Shown: positions 10,201 through 17,804 of the stretch, one piece after another
How positions within the stretch are numbered: the first letter of the stretch is position 1
Layout of the letters: the number at the start of each line of letters is the position of its first letter
Assembly: GCA_025998955.1 (NCBI GenBank)
Contig: AP024676.1
Span: 248,001-312,000, forward strand
Reading direction: 5' to 3'
DNA length: 64,000 nt
Origin: Candidatus Roseilinea sp.
GTDB taxonomy: Bacteria; Chloroflexota; Anaerolineae; J036; Brachytrichaceae
Translations under genes and position numbers: made by a program
Notes under the pieces: generated by a model
Databases searched by the model: none
Told to the model about the DNA's origin: nothing
What the model saw: only the letters and a program-made list of their open reading frames with translations

Positions 10201-12883
10201 CGCGCTGGCTCTCGCTGAGTGGCTCCGGCGCATAGCGGATGGGCTTGCTGATCGCGTAGGCGATGTAAGGTGAGGCGGCCCATGCTGCCAGGAAGGGCAG
10301 GGCAATCGGTAGCGCTGCCGGCCGGGCGGCCAGGATGGCGACCACCAGCCCACCGCTGACGACCAGCGCGGGTAGCATCTTGCTCAGCGTCGTCCCCAGC
10401 GTCATCTGCTGGCCGAACTGTTCGACGGCCTGCGCCGCGGTTACCCACTGCAATAGGTGGCGACGGGTGAAGACGACCCGCACGAGAGTGACGATCACGC
10501 TGCCCAGCGTGAGCACGGTCTCGTAGGGCAGAAACGCCAGCGCCAGCAGCCAGCGCAACAGGCCGGTGAACAGTGGCGACGAGACGTGGTGGAGCGATCG
10601 CGCCTTCACCGCGCGCACCGCGCCGGCCGCCAGCCCCAACAGCAGCGGCGGGGCGAGGGTGAAGGTAGCCAGAGCAGTCCAAACCAAGGGCGAACCGGGC
10701 AGCCACAACCAGCCCGCGATCAGCAGTGCCAGCAGCGCCGGTGCCAGCAGGCTGCGCCGCAAGTTGTCGAAGATCTTCCAGCGGTCTATCGCCGGCAGGT
10801 CATTCTGCCGCCAGCACGGCTTGCCGGACGAATCCGCGGCGCATGGCACGCGAGGCAACAGCCAGGGCAGCAGTTGCCAGTCGCCGCGAATCCAGCGGCG
10901 CGAGCGCCGGATGTGCACCAGGTAATTCGGCGGGTAGTCCTCCAGCATCACAATGTCGGTGGCCAGCGCCACGCGACCGTGGATGCCCTCGAACAGGTCG
11001 TGGCTGAGCAGCGTGTTCTCCGGCACGCGCCCGGCCAGGCTGCGCTCGAACGCGTCCACGTCGTAGATGCCCTTGCCGACGTAGATGCCCGCGCCGAATA
11101 GGTCCTGGTAAACGTTCGAGACGGCGCGCGTGTACAGATCCAGGCCGACGTCGCCGGCATAGATGCGCGTGAACAACGAGCGGTTGGCGCTCATCGGCAT
11201 CACTTCTACGCGCGGTTGCACGATGGTATAGCCGGCGCGCACTCGGCCGGTGTGCGGGTCGAACTCGGCGACGTTGAGCGGATGCGCCAGCGTCGCGATC
11301 AGGCGTTGCGCGCCGTCGCGCGGCAGCACCGTGTCGGCGTCCAGGGTGATCACATAGCGGACGCCGCGCAGGGCATCCAGGTCGCCGATCAACTTGGTGA
11401 AGGAGAGGGCGCGCGCCTCCTCGGGCAAGGCGCGCAGCAGCCGATTGAGCTCGTGCAGCTTCCCGCGCTTGCGCTCCCAACCCATGTATACCTGTTCGCG
11501 CGGGTTCCAGCGCCGCGCGCGGTGCAGCAGCAGAAACGGCCGTTGTGCGTTGCCGTATCGGGCGTTGAGCGCGTGGATGCCGGCAGCCACCTGCTCGATC
11601 AATTCGTCGTCGCCGGGCTCATGGGGCTGCTTGGCGTCGGCGAAGTCGGTGAGCAGGGCGAAGTAGAGGTTCCGCTCTGGGTTGCGCAGGTAATGTAACT
11701 CCAGTTGCTGCAGCAACGAGCGGGCTTCCTTCGCGCTCGTCAGCAGCGCCGGAATCACTACCAGCGTCCGGCAATCGTCCGGGATGCCCTGACTGAAGTC
11801 CAACTTGGGCAGGAAGGCCGGCGGCAGCAGCAGTGTCACCGTCCAGTCCACCACGCTGACGGCGATGGCCGAGGCCGGGATGAGCGTGATCAGCACCGCG
11901 GCGATCACATAGCCGGCGTCGGCGCCGGCGGCGTGTGCATACGCCGCCACGACAAGCGACAGGATGGCCGTGAGCGCGCCGATTGCGCCCAGGTAGACGA
12001 GGGTGGGGTGCGCCCTGAGCCAGGCGCCGGCGCGCGCACGCAGCGACGGGCGATAGCCGAGCCGGGCTTCGAGCTGCGCCTTGCCGCGATCGAGCAAATA
12101 GTAGCCGACGTGGCGCCTGCGTGCGCTGCCGTCCTCGGCCTGCGCGGCGCGGGCCAGCGCGACCGCCTCGTGCGCCACTTCCACCTCCGGCTTTTTGACG
12201 ACCTCCGCCAGGCGCTCGATCACCTTGCGGTAGTGATCTCGCGTCTCCTTGTCCATGCGTGGGTAGACGCCGGTGGGGTCTTCGCACAGCGCGCGTTCGA
12301 CGCGGCTGATGCCCTCGAAGAAGCGCTGCCAGTCCACCGTGGCGAGGGCGCGCAGGCTGATGATGCAGTTGGCGACGATCTCCTCGTCCGGCGCGCCGGC
12401 CGGCAGCGGCGGGCTAATCGGCAGCGGGGTGAACGGCAGATCGGTGATCTTGGCAACGGCCTGCGCCAAATACTCCAGCACGCTCAGGCGCAGCATGACC
12501 GGCAGCGCCCACAGCTCGGCCATCGTCAGCGGCGCATCGCCGGGCCGCTGCACATCCTGATAGAGCTGCATGAAGCGGCTGGCGCGCTCGATGTCCACCG
12601 GGTCCAGCCGGGCGCGCTCGCTGGAGATGAATTCCTGGGCGATGGCGTAGATGCGCGGGATGCCGCGCAGTTCGCCGGGATAGTTCGGGAGCTTGATCAG
12701 TTTGCGGTAGAAGCCGCGTGGCATGTCCTCGCGGACCTGCCGAATGGCTCCTTGCACGACGTATAGGTTGTCCAGCAGCCACTCGGCTGCGTAGGACGGC
12801 AGCCGGTCGTCCGGCTGGCGCAGCTGCGCGACGGCGCGTTCCAGCAGCCGTTCTTGGGCGTCGAGTTGTTCAATCAGGCGCAT
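4265..12883 (-). CDS. ndvB: Cyclic beta-1,2-glucan synthase (NdvB/ChvB/Cgs type)
   Basis: A single 2872-residue frame, matching the roughly 2800-residue family. It polymerises UDP-glucose into a protein-linked beta-1,2-glucan, trims it and releases a cyclic product for the periplasm or cell surface. The N-terminal helical region (1-280) is followed by membrane segments (about 290-350). A GT84 glycosyltransferase core comes next with TLDADTVLP near residue 515 and RRSRRWIRGDWQ near 660, then more membrane helices (about 690-870). A glycoamylase-like cyclisation domain covers about 890-1500. Two GH94-type regions follow (about 1530-1780 and 2090-2870); the last carries the phosphorylase acid motif GAGDWNDGM near 2555. 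The universal stress gene lies 98 nt upstream in the same direction. It could instead make a linear glucan if the cyclisation domain is inactive. Confidence 0.93.
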   Translation of the reverse strand: MRLIEQLDAQERLLERAVAQLRQPDDRLPSYAAEWLLDNLYVVQGAIRQVREDMPRGFYRKLIKLPNYPGELRGIPRIYAIAQEFISSERARLDPVDIERASRFMQLYQDVQRPGDAPLTMAELWALPVMLRLSVLEYLAQAVAKITDLPFTPLPISPPLPAGAPDEEIVANCIISLRALATVDWQRFFEGISRVERALCEDPTGVYPRMDKETRDHYRKVIERLAEVVKKPEVEVAHEAVALARAAQAEDGSARRRHVGYYLLDRGKAQLEARLGYRPSLRARAGAWLRAHPTLVYLGAIGALTAILSLVVAAYAHAAGADAGYVIAAVLITLIPASAIAVSVVDWTVTLLLPPAFLPKLDFSQGIPDDCRTLVVIPALLTSAKEARSLLQQLELHYLRNPERNLYFALLTDFADAKQPHEPGDDELIEQVAAGIHALNARYGNAQRPFLLLHRARRWNPREQVYMGWERKRGKLHELNRLLRALPEEARALSFTKLIGDLDALRGVRYVITLDADTVLPRDGAQRLIATLAHPLNVAEFDPHTGRVRAGYTIVQPRVEVMPMSANRSLFTRIYAGDVGLDLYTRAVSNVYQDLFGAGIYVGKGIYDVDAFERSLAGRVPENTLLSHDLFEGIHGRVALATDIVMLEDYPPNYLVHIRRSRRWIRGDWQLLPWLLPRVPCAADSSGKPCWRQNDLPAIDRWKIFDNLRRSLLAPALLALLIAGWLWLPGSPLVWTALATFTLAPPLLLGLAAGAVRAVKARSLHHVSSPLFTGLLRWLLALAFLPYETVLTLGSVIVTLVRVVFTRRHLLQWVTAAQAVEQFGQQMTLGTTLSKMLPALVVSGGLVVAILAARPAALPIALPFLAAWAASPYIAYAISKPIRYAPEPLSESQRVMLQRLARRTWLFFERFVGPDSHWLPPDNFQESPRGIAMTHTSPTNIGLMLVSTLAAHDFGYIGPRELTSRLRLTFETLEQLERYRGHFLNWYDTRTLQALPPRYVSTVDSGNLAACLRILAQGCRELVETSAMRRERWRGLLDTLGLLDEVVSELGESGAGEPGKALRSLQTALKQTRNLIRTIENRPARWMAALEDLADVHLHTLAQAATALVESRAQSADAETLHRLRLALDRLHNHCEQMRRDVEELLPWLPAFEQAPQLFLEGRGGFRPTNHHHAALMANVMREWRSLRSALPIAPKLVELRDLYAIGQARLADLQRALSELPSSDDVREAQDWCASLVEAIQAAVTHAQALIAECQWLEATCERYFQEMQFGFLYDPRRELFHIGYNLTAGRLDDNYYDLLASESRIASVVAIAKGDAPIRHWLYLGRPLAQVNGSPVLMSWSATMFEYLMPLLFMRSYEGTLLHFSTRGAVERQIAYAKRKGTPWGISESGYYAFDAALNYQYRAFGVPGLGFKRDLGEDLVVAPYASLLALPVRPREVVDNIAHLRRLGALGAYGLYEAIDFTPKRLPLGNKHAIVRSYMAHHQGMIFLSLANYLLENPGGMARRFHADPRMRSIELILQEKAPLDAPIEQPGLETTWPPGMNQPHLVTAPWTMPARTPSPQVHALSNGRYTVVLSNAGGGFSQWRNPDTRQTIDLTRWRADATRDAHGAWIYIQDVTPSKARPSQNGRQEHTEEARPRIWSACAQPMPDEGEGGEMECFAHTAAFRRSICGIASTLDVVVSPDDDVEIRRLSLTNHTDRPRRLRVTSYGEAILAQQAGDARHPAFNKLFIESEYIAGAGALVFRRRPRSQAEAKQPFFLVHAVAPPEGVPLTSIWESDRSRFLDRNAAPGEVPQALRDGSAAARAHDARGPVCTLDPIFSLTQEVVLKPRETVQLAFLTLVAPSRVEALSLVRRYRNWRQIERTFDHARARAELELHRLGIGTPQIERFQRLLSCLLYPNNALRTEPSFIAANRRGQSSLWPFGISGDYPILLVRLHDPEALSLAQEALQAHRYWRNRGLKIDLVFLILQPGDYSQELRGQLQRLITRMDGETWLNQRGGIFIVYADQAGEEGRILLETAARAVLDSSRGSLADQLGGLRGEPDRLPPFVPTGAFKQEPEATPPLIRPSNLRYDNGLGGFTLDGREYVIYLTRGQHTPAPWSNVIANPDFGCLVTESGGGFTWHANSGENRLTPWSNDPLCDPPGEAIYLRDEETAEVWSPTPQPMGDDAPYLIRHGAGYSIFEHHSHRLKQRVQVFVAPDAPVKLVQVRLENTSRRSRRITATFYAEWVLGVRREETQPYIVTEFDHARQALLARNPYSMDFGECVAFAAANKRLHGLTADRAEFLGRMGSVHAPAALKRIGLAGAVGPGLDPCAALQLHLDLAPGGSEEVYFILGQGDDRAEALRWVEHFQNPDNAAAAWRAVQRLWDGILGAVQVRTPDPAMDLMLNRWLLYQALACRIWGRSAFYQSSGAFGFRDQLQDVMALIHVQPQIAREHILRAARHQFPEGDVLHWWHPPASRGLRTRISDNLLWLPFVTAHYVQATGDTSILSEPVPFLAGAPLGDGEEERYSQYNVSDTEATLYEHCKRAIARGITHGAHGLPLMGAGDWNDGMNRVGIHGKGESVWLGWFACAVLRRFAEVCERMGEPEQAEAYRAQLRGLAAAIESHAWDGGWYLRAFYDDGAPLGTSRDVECQIDAIAQSWAVLSGAGRPDRAAQAMAAVRERLVRDRDGLILLFTPPLDKTERDPGYVKGYAPGIRENGGQYTHAALWTVWAFAQLGDGDRAQALFRLLNPIYHADSREKALRYRVEPYVIAADVYGAPPHVGRGGWTWYTGSAGWMYRLGLEAILGIQRCGDALHIRPCISSDWPAYEVTYRFGAATYHICVENPRRVCTGVVKITLDDTVLTGDAIPLRDDGEQHEVRVMMG

Positions 12884-12981
12884 ATGGAGTTCGATGTCGG
12901 CAGAGCGCGCGCCGCGATGATGGCCTATGATCGAACCTCGGCGTCACCGCCACGATGCGCTCGGCGCGCGTGCGGGGCGAA

Positions 12982-13977
12982 TTAGAACGCCTTTTCGCCG
13001 CGGAAGCCGAAGATGCTGCGCACCGGGCTGGCGGCCGTCGCCGCCGGGCGGAATAGGCGCTCCGCGGGCGGCTGCGCGTCCTGCACGATCAGCAATGTGC
13101 GGTTGCCGAAGGCGATGAAGCTGCTGGCAATACTGCCGAACGGCCAAAGCGACTGGCCGGAGTAGCCGTGCGCGCTGACGACGACCAGATCCACGTCTTC
13201 ATGCTCGGCCAGTTCGTGCAGCGTGCGGCCGACGTGATCGCCGACGATGACGCGCGTCTCCACGTCGCCGGACAGTCGGGCGCGCAAGTCGCGCATGTAA
13301 TTCTCGGCTTCGCTGCGGTTGCAGGCGACGTAGCGCTCGGAAAGCTCACTGTCAGCGCGAGTGAGCGGCGTGCGGCGCGGCATCTCCGGCCGCTGCACCA
13401 CGTGCGCCAGCAGGATATGCGAGCCTTGCAGCGCCAGGCGCGCGATGACCGGCATCACGTATTCTGCTCGCTGCGATCCGTCCATCGGCACCAGCACGCG
13501 CTTGTAGTAAGGCACGTCCATTGCGAGCGTGAGTGGATTTTGCGTCGCCTGATGCGCGCGCACGATCATCAGCGAGGTGTAGGCGCGCAGTGCGACCTTC
13601 TGCACCACGCTACTGACATTCCATTCGCTCAGGCCGCTGCGCCCGTGGCTGCTGCAGATGATGAGGTCAGCACCTTCGTGTCGCGCGACGTCGAGGATCT
13701 GCTCGGCAGGCGGGCCTTCGGCCAGCCGGCTGGCGACGGATATGCCCTCGCTCTCGAGGCGGCGGGCGATGTCCGACAGATAGCACTGCGCCTCGGCGCG
13801 CTTTAGCCGCCATTCCAGCGGGTTGACGAGCGGCGTTGCTTCGGTGAAGCGCGGCGCGTCAATAATGTGCAGCAGCGTCACGTGCGAGCCGAACGCGCGC
13901 GCGATGGCGCTGACGTGCGGCAAGACGCACTCGGCCAGCGCCGAGCGGTCGAGAGGGACCAGAATATGCTCGAACAT
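12982..13977 (-). CDS. Universal stress protein with two UspA domains
   Basis: A 331-residue tandem Usp protein. Domain 1 (about 1-145) opens with FEHILVPLDRSALAE and contains ADLIICSSHGRSGLSEW. Domain 2 (about 160-300) opens with YKRVLVPMDGSQRAEYV and has VDLVVVSAHGYSGQSLW. Both keep the Gly-rich nucleotide-binding loop (GxxG/S-type), so ATP binding is likely in each half. Such proteins help cells endure starvation and oxidative or membrane stress. A TATAAT on the minus strand at 14198-14203 may serve it through a leader of about 215 nt. The cyclic glucan synthase lies downstream in the same direction, possibly as one envelope-stress unit. Confidence 0.9.
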   Translation of the reverse strand: MFEHILVPLDRSALAECVLPHVSAIARAFGSHVTLLHIIDAPRFTEATPLVNPLEWRLKRAEAQCYLSDIARRLESEGISVASRLAEGPPAEQILDVARHEGADLIICSSHGRSGLSEWNVSSVVQKVALRAYTSLMIVRAHQATQNPLTLAMDVPYYKRVLVPMDGSQRAEYVMPVIARLALQGSHILLAHVVQRPEMPRRTPLTRADSELSERYVACNRSEAENYMRDLRARLSGDVETRVIVGDHVGRTLHELAEHEDVDLVVVSAHGYSGQSLWPFGSIASSFIAFGNRTLLIVQDAQPPAERLFRPAATAASPVRSIFGFRGEKAF

Positions 13978-14402
13978 GTTTCAACCTCACGCTGTGCGCC
14001 CATCGTTCGCACCGGCGTGCAAGGTCGAAAGTCGAGATGTGTCGTCGTGTATTCGCGAAGTGCTGGAACGACGGGCGCGAATGGCCGCTCGGGCCATGCG
14101 ACGAAAGCTATTTAAAGCCTGTGGCGCCATCGGCGATGACCGGCGCCGTTCAACTTGGTTCAGTGTATTGCGATGTTATAACCTTGACGTAAGACTATTA
14201 TAGTAGGGTAACTCGTGTTGCACGGCCAACCGTGATTCTGCCCGGCGACTCGAAGCCGCGGGAAACGTCCGCTGCCGCGGACCGAATAGTCGGTCGCCGA
14301 AGGGCGACTTCGCTCTGCATAGCGCGATCGCCAATCGCTGCGTAAGATTGAGGGTAATTTGCGGCCTCGCCGCGTCGTCGAGAATCGAAGGAGCACAACG
14401 CC
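13978..14402. promoter_or_regulatory. Divergent control region between usp and ppk2
   Basis: A 425-bp gap between genes facing away from each other. It holds a minus-strand TATAAT at 14198-14203 without a convincing -35 box, and a plus-strand GAAGGAG ribosome site just before ATG 14403. A short inverted stretch (GGTCGCC...GGGCGACT) lies near 14291-14315. No open frame in it looks real. Confidence 0.35.
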
Positions 14403-15206
14403 ATGGACCAATATAAAGTGACCCCCGGCCGTCCCATTCGCCTGAGCGATTTCGACCCCGAAGACACTCACCTGTTCGACGGCAAGAAGGTGCTGGCCAA
14501 GGAACAGGTGGACGCGCTGAACGACGAACTCGAAAATTTGCAAGAGCTGATGTATGCCGAGCACAAACACAAGCTGCTGGTGGTGCTGCAGGCGATGGAT
14601 ACCGGTGGTAAAGACGGCCTGATCCGCTCGGTGTTCGACGGCGTGAATCCGCAGGGCGTGAAAGTCGCTAACTTCAGAGCGCCCACGCCGGTCGAACTCG
14701 ACCACGACTACCTCTGGCGCGTGCATCCGCATGTCCCCGGCAGAGGCGAGATCGTGATCTTCAACCGCAGCCACTACGAAGACGTGCTGATCGTGCGTGT
14801 GCAAGGGCTGGCGCCGGAGTCGGTGTGGCGGCGCCGCTATCGGCACATCCGCGAGTTCGAGCGCATGCTGGCCGACGAGGGCGTGACCATCCTCAAGTTC
14901 TACCTGCACATCAGCAAGGATGAGCAAAAGCGCCGCCTGCAGGCGCGCCTGGACGACCCGACCAAGCACTGGAAGTTCAACGTCGGCGACCTGAAGGAGC
15001 GCGCCCGGTGGGACGACTACATGCAGGCCTACGAAGACGCCATCAACGAGACCAGCACCGAATGGGCGCCGTGGTATGTGATCCCGGCCAACAAGAAGTG
15101 GTACCGCGACTGGGTGGCCGTGAACATCCTCCTGGATACGCTGCGCGGGCTGAAGATGAGCTATCCTCAGCCAAAAGAAGATTTGACCAAGATCGTGATT
15201 GAGTGA
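14403..15206 (+). CDS. ppk2: Polyphosphate kinase 2 family enzyme
   Basis: A 267-residue P-loop kinase. Walker A is seen as MDTGGKDG near residues 65-72, the lid and Walker B-type region as FNRSHYEDVL near 121-130, and the conserved RRRYRHIREFERML follows. PPK2 enzymes use polyphosphate to phosphorylate AMP, ADP or GDP, or run the reverse reaction. The length is that of the single-domain class I or III enzymes; the direction cannot be told from sequence. An upstream GAAGGAG ribosome site sets the start. A second, unrelated polyphosphate kinase (PPK1) lies at 35.7 kb, so this cell can probably both make and spend polyphosphate. Confidence 0.93.
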   Translation: MDQYKVTPGRPIRLSDFDPEDTHLFDGKKVLAKEQVDALNDELENLQELMYAEHKHKLLVVLQAMDTGGKDGLIRSVFDGVNPQGVKVANFRAPTPVELDHDYLWRVHPHVPGRGEIVIFNRSHYEDVLIVRVQGLAPESVWRRRYRHIREFERMLADEGVTILKFYLHISKDEQKRRLQARLDDPTKHWKFNVGDLKERARWDDYMQAYEDAINETSTEWAPWYVIPANKKWYRDWVAVNILLDTLRGLKMSYPQPKEDLTKIVIE

Positions 15207-15291
15207 CGCGCCCTAACCGTGACCGTTGGCTCAGCCATAAGCCAAGGCCGCGGGACCTACGCGGGCGTAGCGATGCACACGCATGCTCGCC

Positions 15292-16161
15292 TTAGCATCC
15301 AAGCAAGAATCGCGCGCCCAGCAGGATGCCTTGCTGTTCGCTCTCGGTGGCGCCGTTGAAGTTGGCGTCCTCCAGCTCGATCGAGATCATGCCCTTGTAT
15401 TTGTGCTCAGCCAGGATGCGCATCACTTCCACCCAGCGCACCTGGCCATGGCCGGGGATGCAATAGCGCCAAGCCATGCCGCCGTAGGCAACCGGCTTGG
15501 CGAAGGTCGGCGGCTGTTCATGGCCGAACTCGTATAGGTTCTCGGCGTCCAGCTCGGTGTCTTTGCCGTGCACGTGATATACGCGCGAGGCGAATTCGCG
15601 CAGGAAGCGAATGTGGTCAATGCCCATGCGCATCAGGTGCGAGGGATCGTAGTTGATCCCCATCACCTTTGCCGGCACGGCTTTGAAGAAAGCGCGATAG
15701 CCCTCCGGCGTGCAGCACAGCGCGCCCGGCCCCGGCCAGCCCTCGATCACGATGCGCGCTCGGGCTGCCTCTAGCACGGGCACGAGCTGGGTGAAGCTCT
15801 CGATCATGTAGCCGAAGTTCTCGGCGCGCGGCAGCTCCGGCTTTTCCGGCAGCATGACCAGGAAGTAATTGAGCGGCCCGAGCGCCGCGTTCTGCTCGAT
15901 GTAGGCGGCGTTGGCCTCCACCGCTTTGCGGCGCGTGGCCTTGCTGGGCGAGATCATGCCCTGCCACTCCTTGAGGTCAACCGAGCCGATGCGCAGTCCG
16001 GCATCGAGGACGAGCCGGCCGGTGGTGTCGGCATCGCGCCCTAGGTCTATGCCGCTGAGGCCGTTATCTTTGGCCCACTGCAGCAGGGCCGGCAGGTCTT
16101 TCTGCCAGGCCGAGCCGCCACGTCGCAATCCGATGGGGAAGTTTCCGGTGCGTGTGTTCAT
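15292..16161 (-). CDS. Sugar phosphate isomerase/epimerase-like TIM barrel protein
   Basis: A 289-residue xylose-isomerase-like (AP endonuclease 2 fold) protein. Recognisable metal-site elements are the Glu in IVIEGWPGPGAL (about residue 130), the Asp/His pair in GINYDPSHLMRMGI, the His in VYHVHGKDTEL, and the C-terminal Glu in MISIELEDANF. The family isomerises or epimerises keto-sugars, often beside Gfo/Idh dehydrogenases. Here it stands alone, convergent with ppk2 across an 85-bp gap. A close functional relative sits at 56.5 kb within a sugar operon. The exact substrate is not predictable. Confidence 0.85.
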   Translation of the reverse strand: MNTRTGNFPIGLRRGGSAWQKDLPALLQWAKDNGLSGIDLGRDADTTGRLVLDAGLRIGSVDLKEWQGMISPSKATRRKAVEANAAYIEQNAALGPLNYFLVMLPEKPELPRAENFGYMIESFTQLVPVLEAARARIVIEGWPGPGALCCTPEGYRAFFKAVPAKVMGINYDPSHLMRMGIDHIRFLREFASRVYHVHGKDTELDAENLYEFGHEQPPTFAKPVAYGGMAWRYCIPGHGQVRWVEVMRILAEHKYKGMISIELEDANFNGATESEQQGILLGARFLLGC

Positions 16162-16391
16162 AGTGATTCGGGGCGACTATAGGCGAAGGCGGGCAAATGG
16201 GCAAAACGGCTTGGGCATGTGCCGGTGATGCGCGACGGGCAACTGCCTGCTGCATTCGGACGCCGGCGCGATGGTGCGCGACGCCGGCCCCGACCGGATG
16301 ATGTTCGTGCAGCGCACCTACCTGCTGCGCTATCCGGCCTGACTGCAGTGGTGGATGTGAGGGAGATCGTTCGCGCCGGCTGGGTGAGCTT

Positions 16392-16576
16392 GTTCGTTAG
16401 GGTGCATTTCAAAATTAGGGGAGCGCGGACTGGCCCGCGGTGGTATTCGCTTCAGTCGCGCTGGGATTTATCCCAGCGCTGGGCATATGAGCAAGCCGCG
16501 CGCATCCCGCCCCTTTCAGCCCAGGCGTTTACGCCTGGGCGGGTGTGCTCCCGTTGGCGAATGCACCCGTTCGTTA
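16392..16576. mobile_element. MITE-like element with 8-bp target duplication
   Basis: A 169-bp non-coding element (16400-16568) is bounded by perfect 9-bp terminal inverted repeats, GGGTGCATT at the left and AATGCACCC at the right. Beyond them the ends match imperfectly to about 23 bp. It is flanked by an exact direct repeat GTTCGTTA at 16392-16399 and 16569-16576, as a transposase would leave. Inside are two perfect 8-bp hairpins with the same TTTA loop, at 16459-16478 and 16520-16539. There is no open frame, so mobilisation would need a transposase elsewhere. It ends 24 bp before the DUF1801 start codon. Confidence 0.75.
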
Positions 16577-16588
16577 GGCACAGCAAGT

Positions 16589-16594
16589 TATACT
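16589..16594 (+). promoter_or_regulatory. -10 box placing transcription start on the DUF1801 ATG
   Basis: TATACT ends 6 nt before the ATG at 16601, so the RNA would begin at or next to the start codon. There is no ribosome site in the gap, which supports a leaderless message. The -35 region would fall at the right end of the MITE-like element, so the insertion may affect this promoter. Confidence 0.45.
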
Positions 16595-16600
16595 GAGTTT

Positions 16601-17071
16601 ATGGCCGAATCCACGAAGAAAGCCGCGCCGAAGTCCGTCAAGCGCACCGCAGGCTTCACGGACGAAGAGCGGGCCGCGATGAACGAGCGCGCCCGCGAAC
16701 TGAAGGCCGAAGCGCGCGCCGGCCGGAACAAAGCAGACGCGGAAAGCGCCGTGCTCGCCAAGATCGCCGAGATGCCGGAGCCGGATCGCAGCATGGCCGA
16801 GCGGATTCATGCGATCGTCAAAGCCAACGCGCCGGACCTCGCGCCGAAGCTCTGGTATGGCATGCCGGCGTATGCCCGGGAGGGCAAGGTGGTCTGCTTC
16901 TTCCAGGGCGCGCACAAGTTCAACACGCGCTATGCGACGCTCGGCTTTACCGACGCCGCTGACCTCGATGAAGGCGCGATGTGGCCGACGGCCTTCGCGC
17001 TGAAGGCGTGGCCTGCCGATGGAGAGGCGCGCATCGGCGCCTTGGTGAAACGAGCTGCCGGCTCACGTTGA
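16601..17071 (+). CDS. DUF1801 (YdhG-like) domain protein
   Basis: A 156-residue protein with a Lys/Ala/Arg-rich helical N-terminus (about 1-60), followed by a DUF1801 domain: [35 protein letters not shown], then [11 protein letters not shown]. The fold is small alpha/beta; members include proposed iron chaperones and many proteins of unknown role. The ATG at 16601 is preferred over upstream starts because it begins [15 protein letters not shown] and is correctly placed for the TATACT box; the longer frame would run through the MITE-like element. It is followed after 2 nt by a methyltransferase gene, so both are probably translated from one message. Confidence 0.8.
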   Translation: MAESTKKAAPKSVKRTAGFTDEERAAMNERARELKAEARAGRNKADAESAVLAKIAEMPEPDRSMAERIHAIVKANAPDLAPKLWYGMPAYAREGKVVCFFQGAHKFNTRYATLGFTDAADLDEGAMWPTAFALKAWPADGEARIGALVKRAAGSR

Positions 17072-17073
17072 AG

Positions 17074-17802
17074 ATGGAACATCCCCGGCAGCTCAACCCC
17101 GGCCTCCTGTTGTTCGATCGCTTTCCCCGCTCGTCCAAGTACGATCCGGCATGGATCATCGAGAACGAGATGGGCCCCAATGTGCTCTGGCTGACCGAGT
17201 TCTTATGCGAGGCGATGGAGCTGCGCAGCGGCATGCGCGTCCTCGACCTCGGATGTGGGAAGGCGCTGAGTTCGATCTTCCTGGCGCGCGAGTTCAACGT
17301 GCAGGTGTGGGCCACCGACCTGTGGATTTCTGCGACCGAGAATGCGCGCCGCATTCGCGCAGCCCAACTCGACGATCGCGTCTTCCCCATCCACGCCGAT
17401 GCCCGCGCGCTGCCGTTTGCGGAGGAGTTCTTCGACGCCATCGTCTCGGTGGACGCCTTCGAATACTTCGGCACCGAAGTGCACTTCATCGGCTCGCTGG
17501 TGCGCCTGCTCAAGCCCAATGGCCAGATCGGCGTGGTGAACGCAGGGTTGAAGCGCGAAGTCGAGCGCCTGCCGGAGGAATGGCCCGATGACTTCTGTGC
17601 CTTTCACACGGCGGCGTGGTGGCGTCATCACTGGGAGATCACGCGGTGCATCGAGGTGGAGTGGGCCGACGATCTCCCCCAGGGCCGGGCGCTCTGGCTG
17701 CGCTGGCACGAGGCCATCGGCGTCACGGACGACGCCTACCTGACATCGCCGGCGGGCGAGAATCTCACCTTCCATCGGATCATCGGCCGGCGGAGGCGTT
17801 GA
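17074..17802 (+). CDS. Class I SAM-dependent methyltransferase
   Basis: A 242-residue protein with the SAM-binding motif I VLDLGCGKALSS (about residues 54-65), an acidic motif II (VWATDL), the motif DARALPFAEEFFDAIVSVDA and a post-core strand near LLKPNGQIGVVNAG. It belongs to the broad UbiE/Methyltransf_11 group; the acceptor is unknown. The C-terminal part (WWRHHWEITRCIEVEWADDL) resembles family members annotated only as SAM methyltransferases. The start at 17074 leaves 2 nt after the DUF1801 stop, implying coupled translation. It ends 2 nt before the convergent amylosucrase stop. Confidence 0.88.
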   Translation: MEHPRQLNPGLLLFDRFPRSSKYDPAWIIENEMGPNVLWLTEFLCEAMELRSGMRVLDLGCGKALSSIFLAREFNVQVWATDLWISATENARRIRAAQLDDRVFPIHADARALPFAEEFFDAIVSVDAFEYFGTEVHFIGSLVRLLKPNGQIGVVNAGLKREVERLPEEWPDDFCAFHTAAWWRHHWEITRCIEVEWADDLPQGRALWLRWHEAIGVTDDAYLTSPAGENLTFHRIIGRRRR

Positions 17803-17804
17803 AC

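Noticed and set aside
11705-12766. 353-codon plus-strand frame opposite the glucan synthase
   Set aside because: It is the antisense of conserved coding sequence in a GC-rich genome and shows no domain, ribosome site or plausible composition.
15215-15245. TTGGCT/AGCCAA pair after ppk2
   Set aside because: A 6-bp stem without a T-run is too weak to call a terminator.
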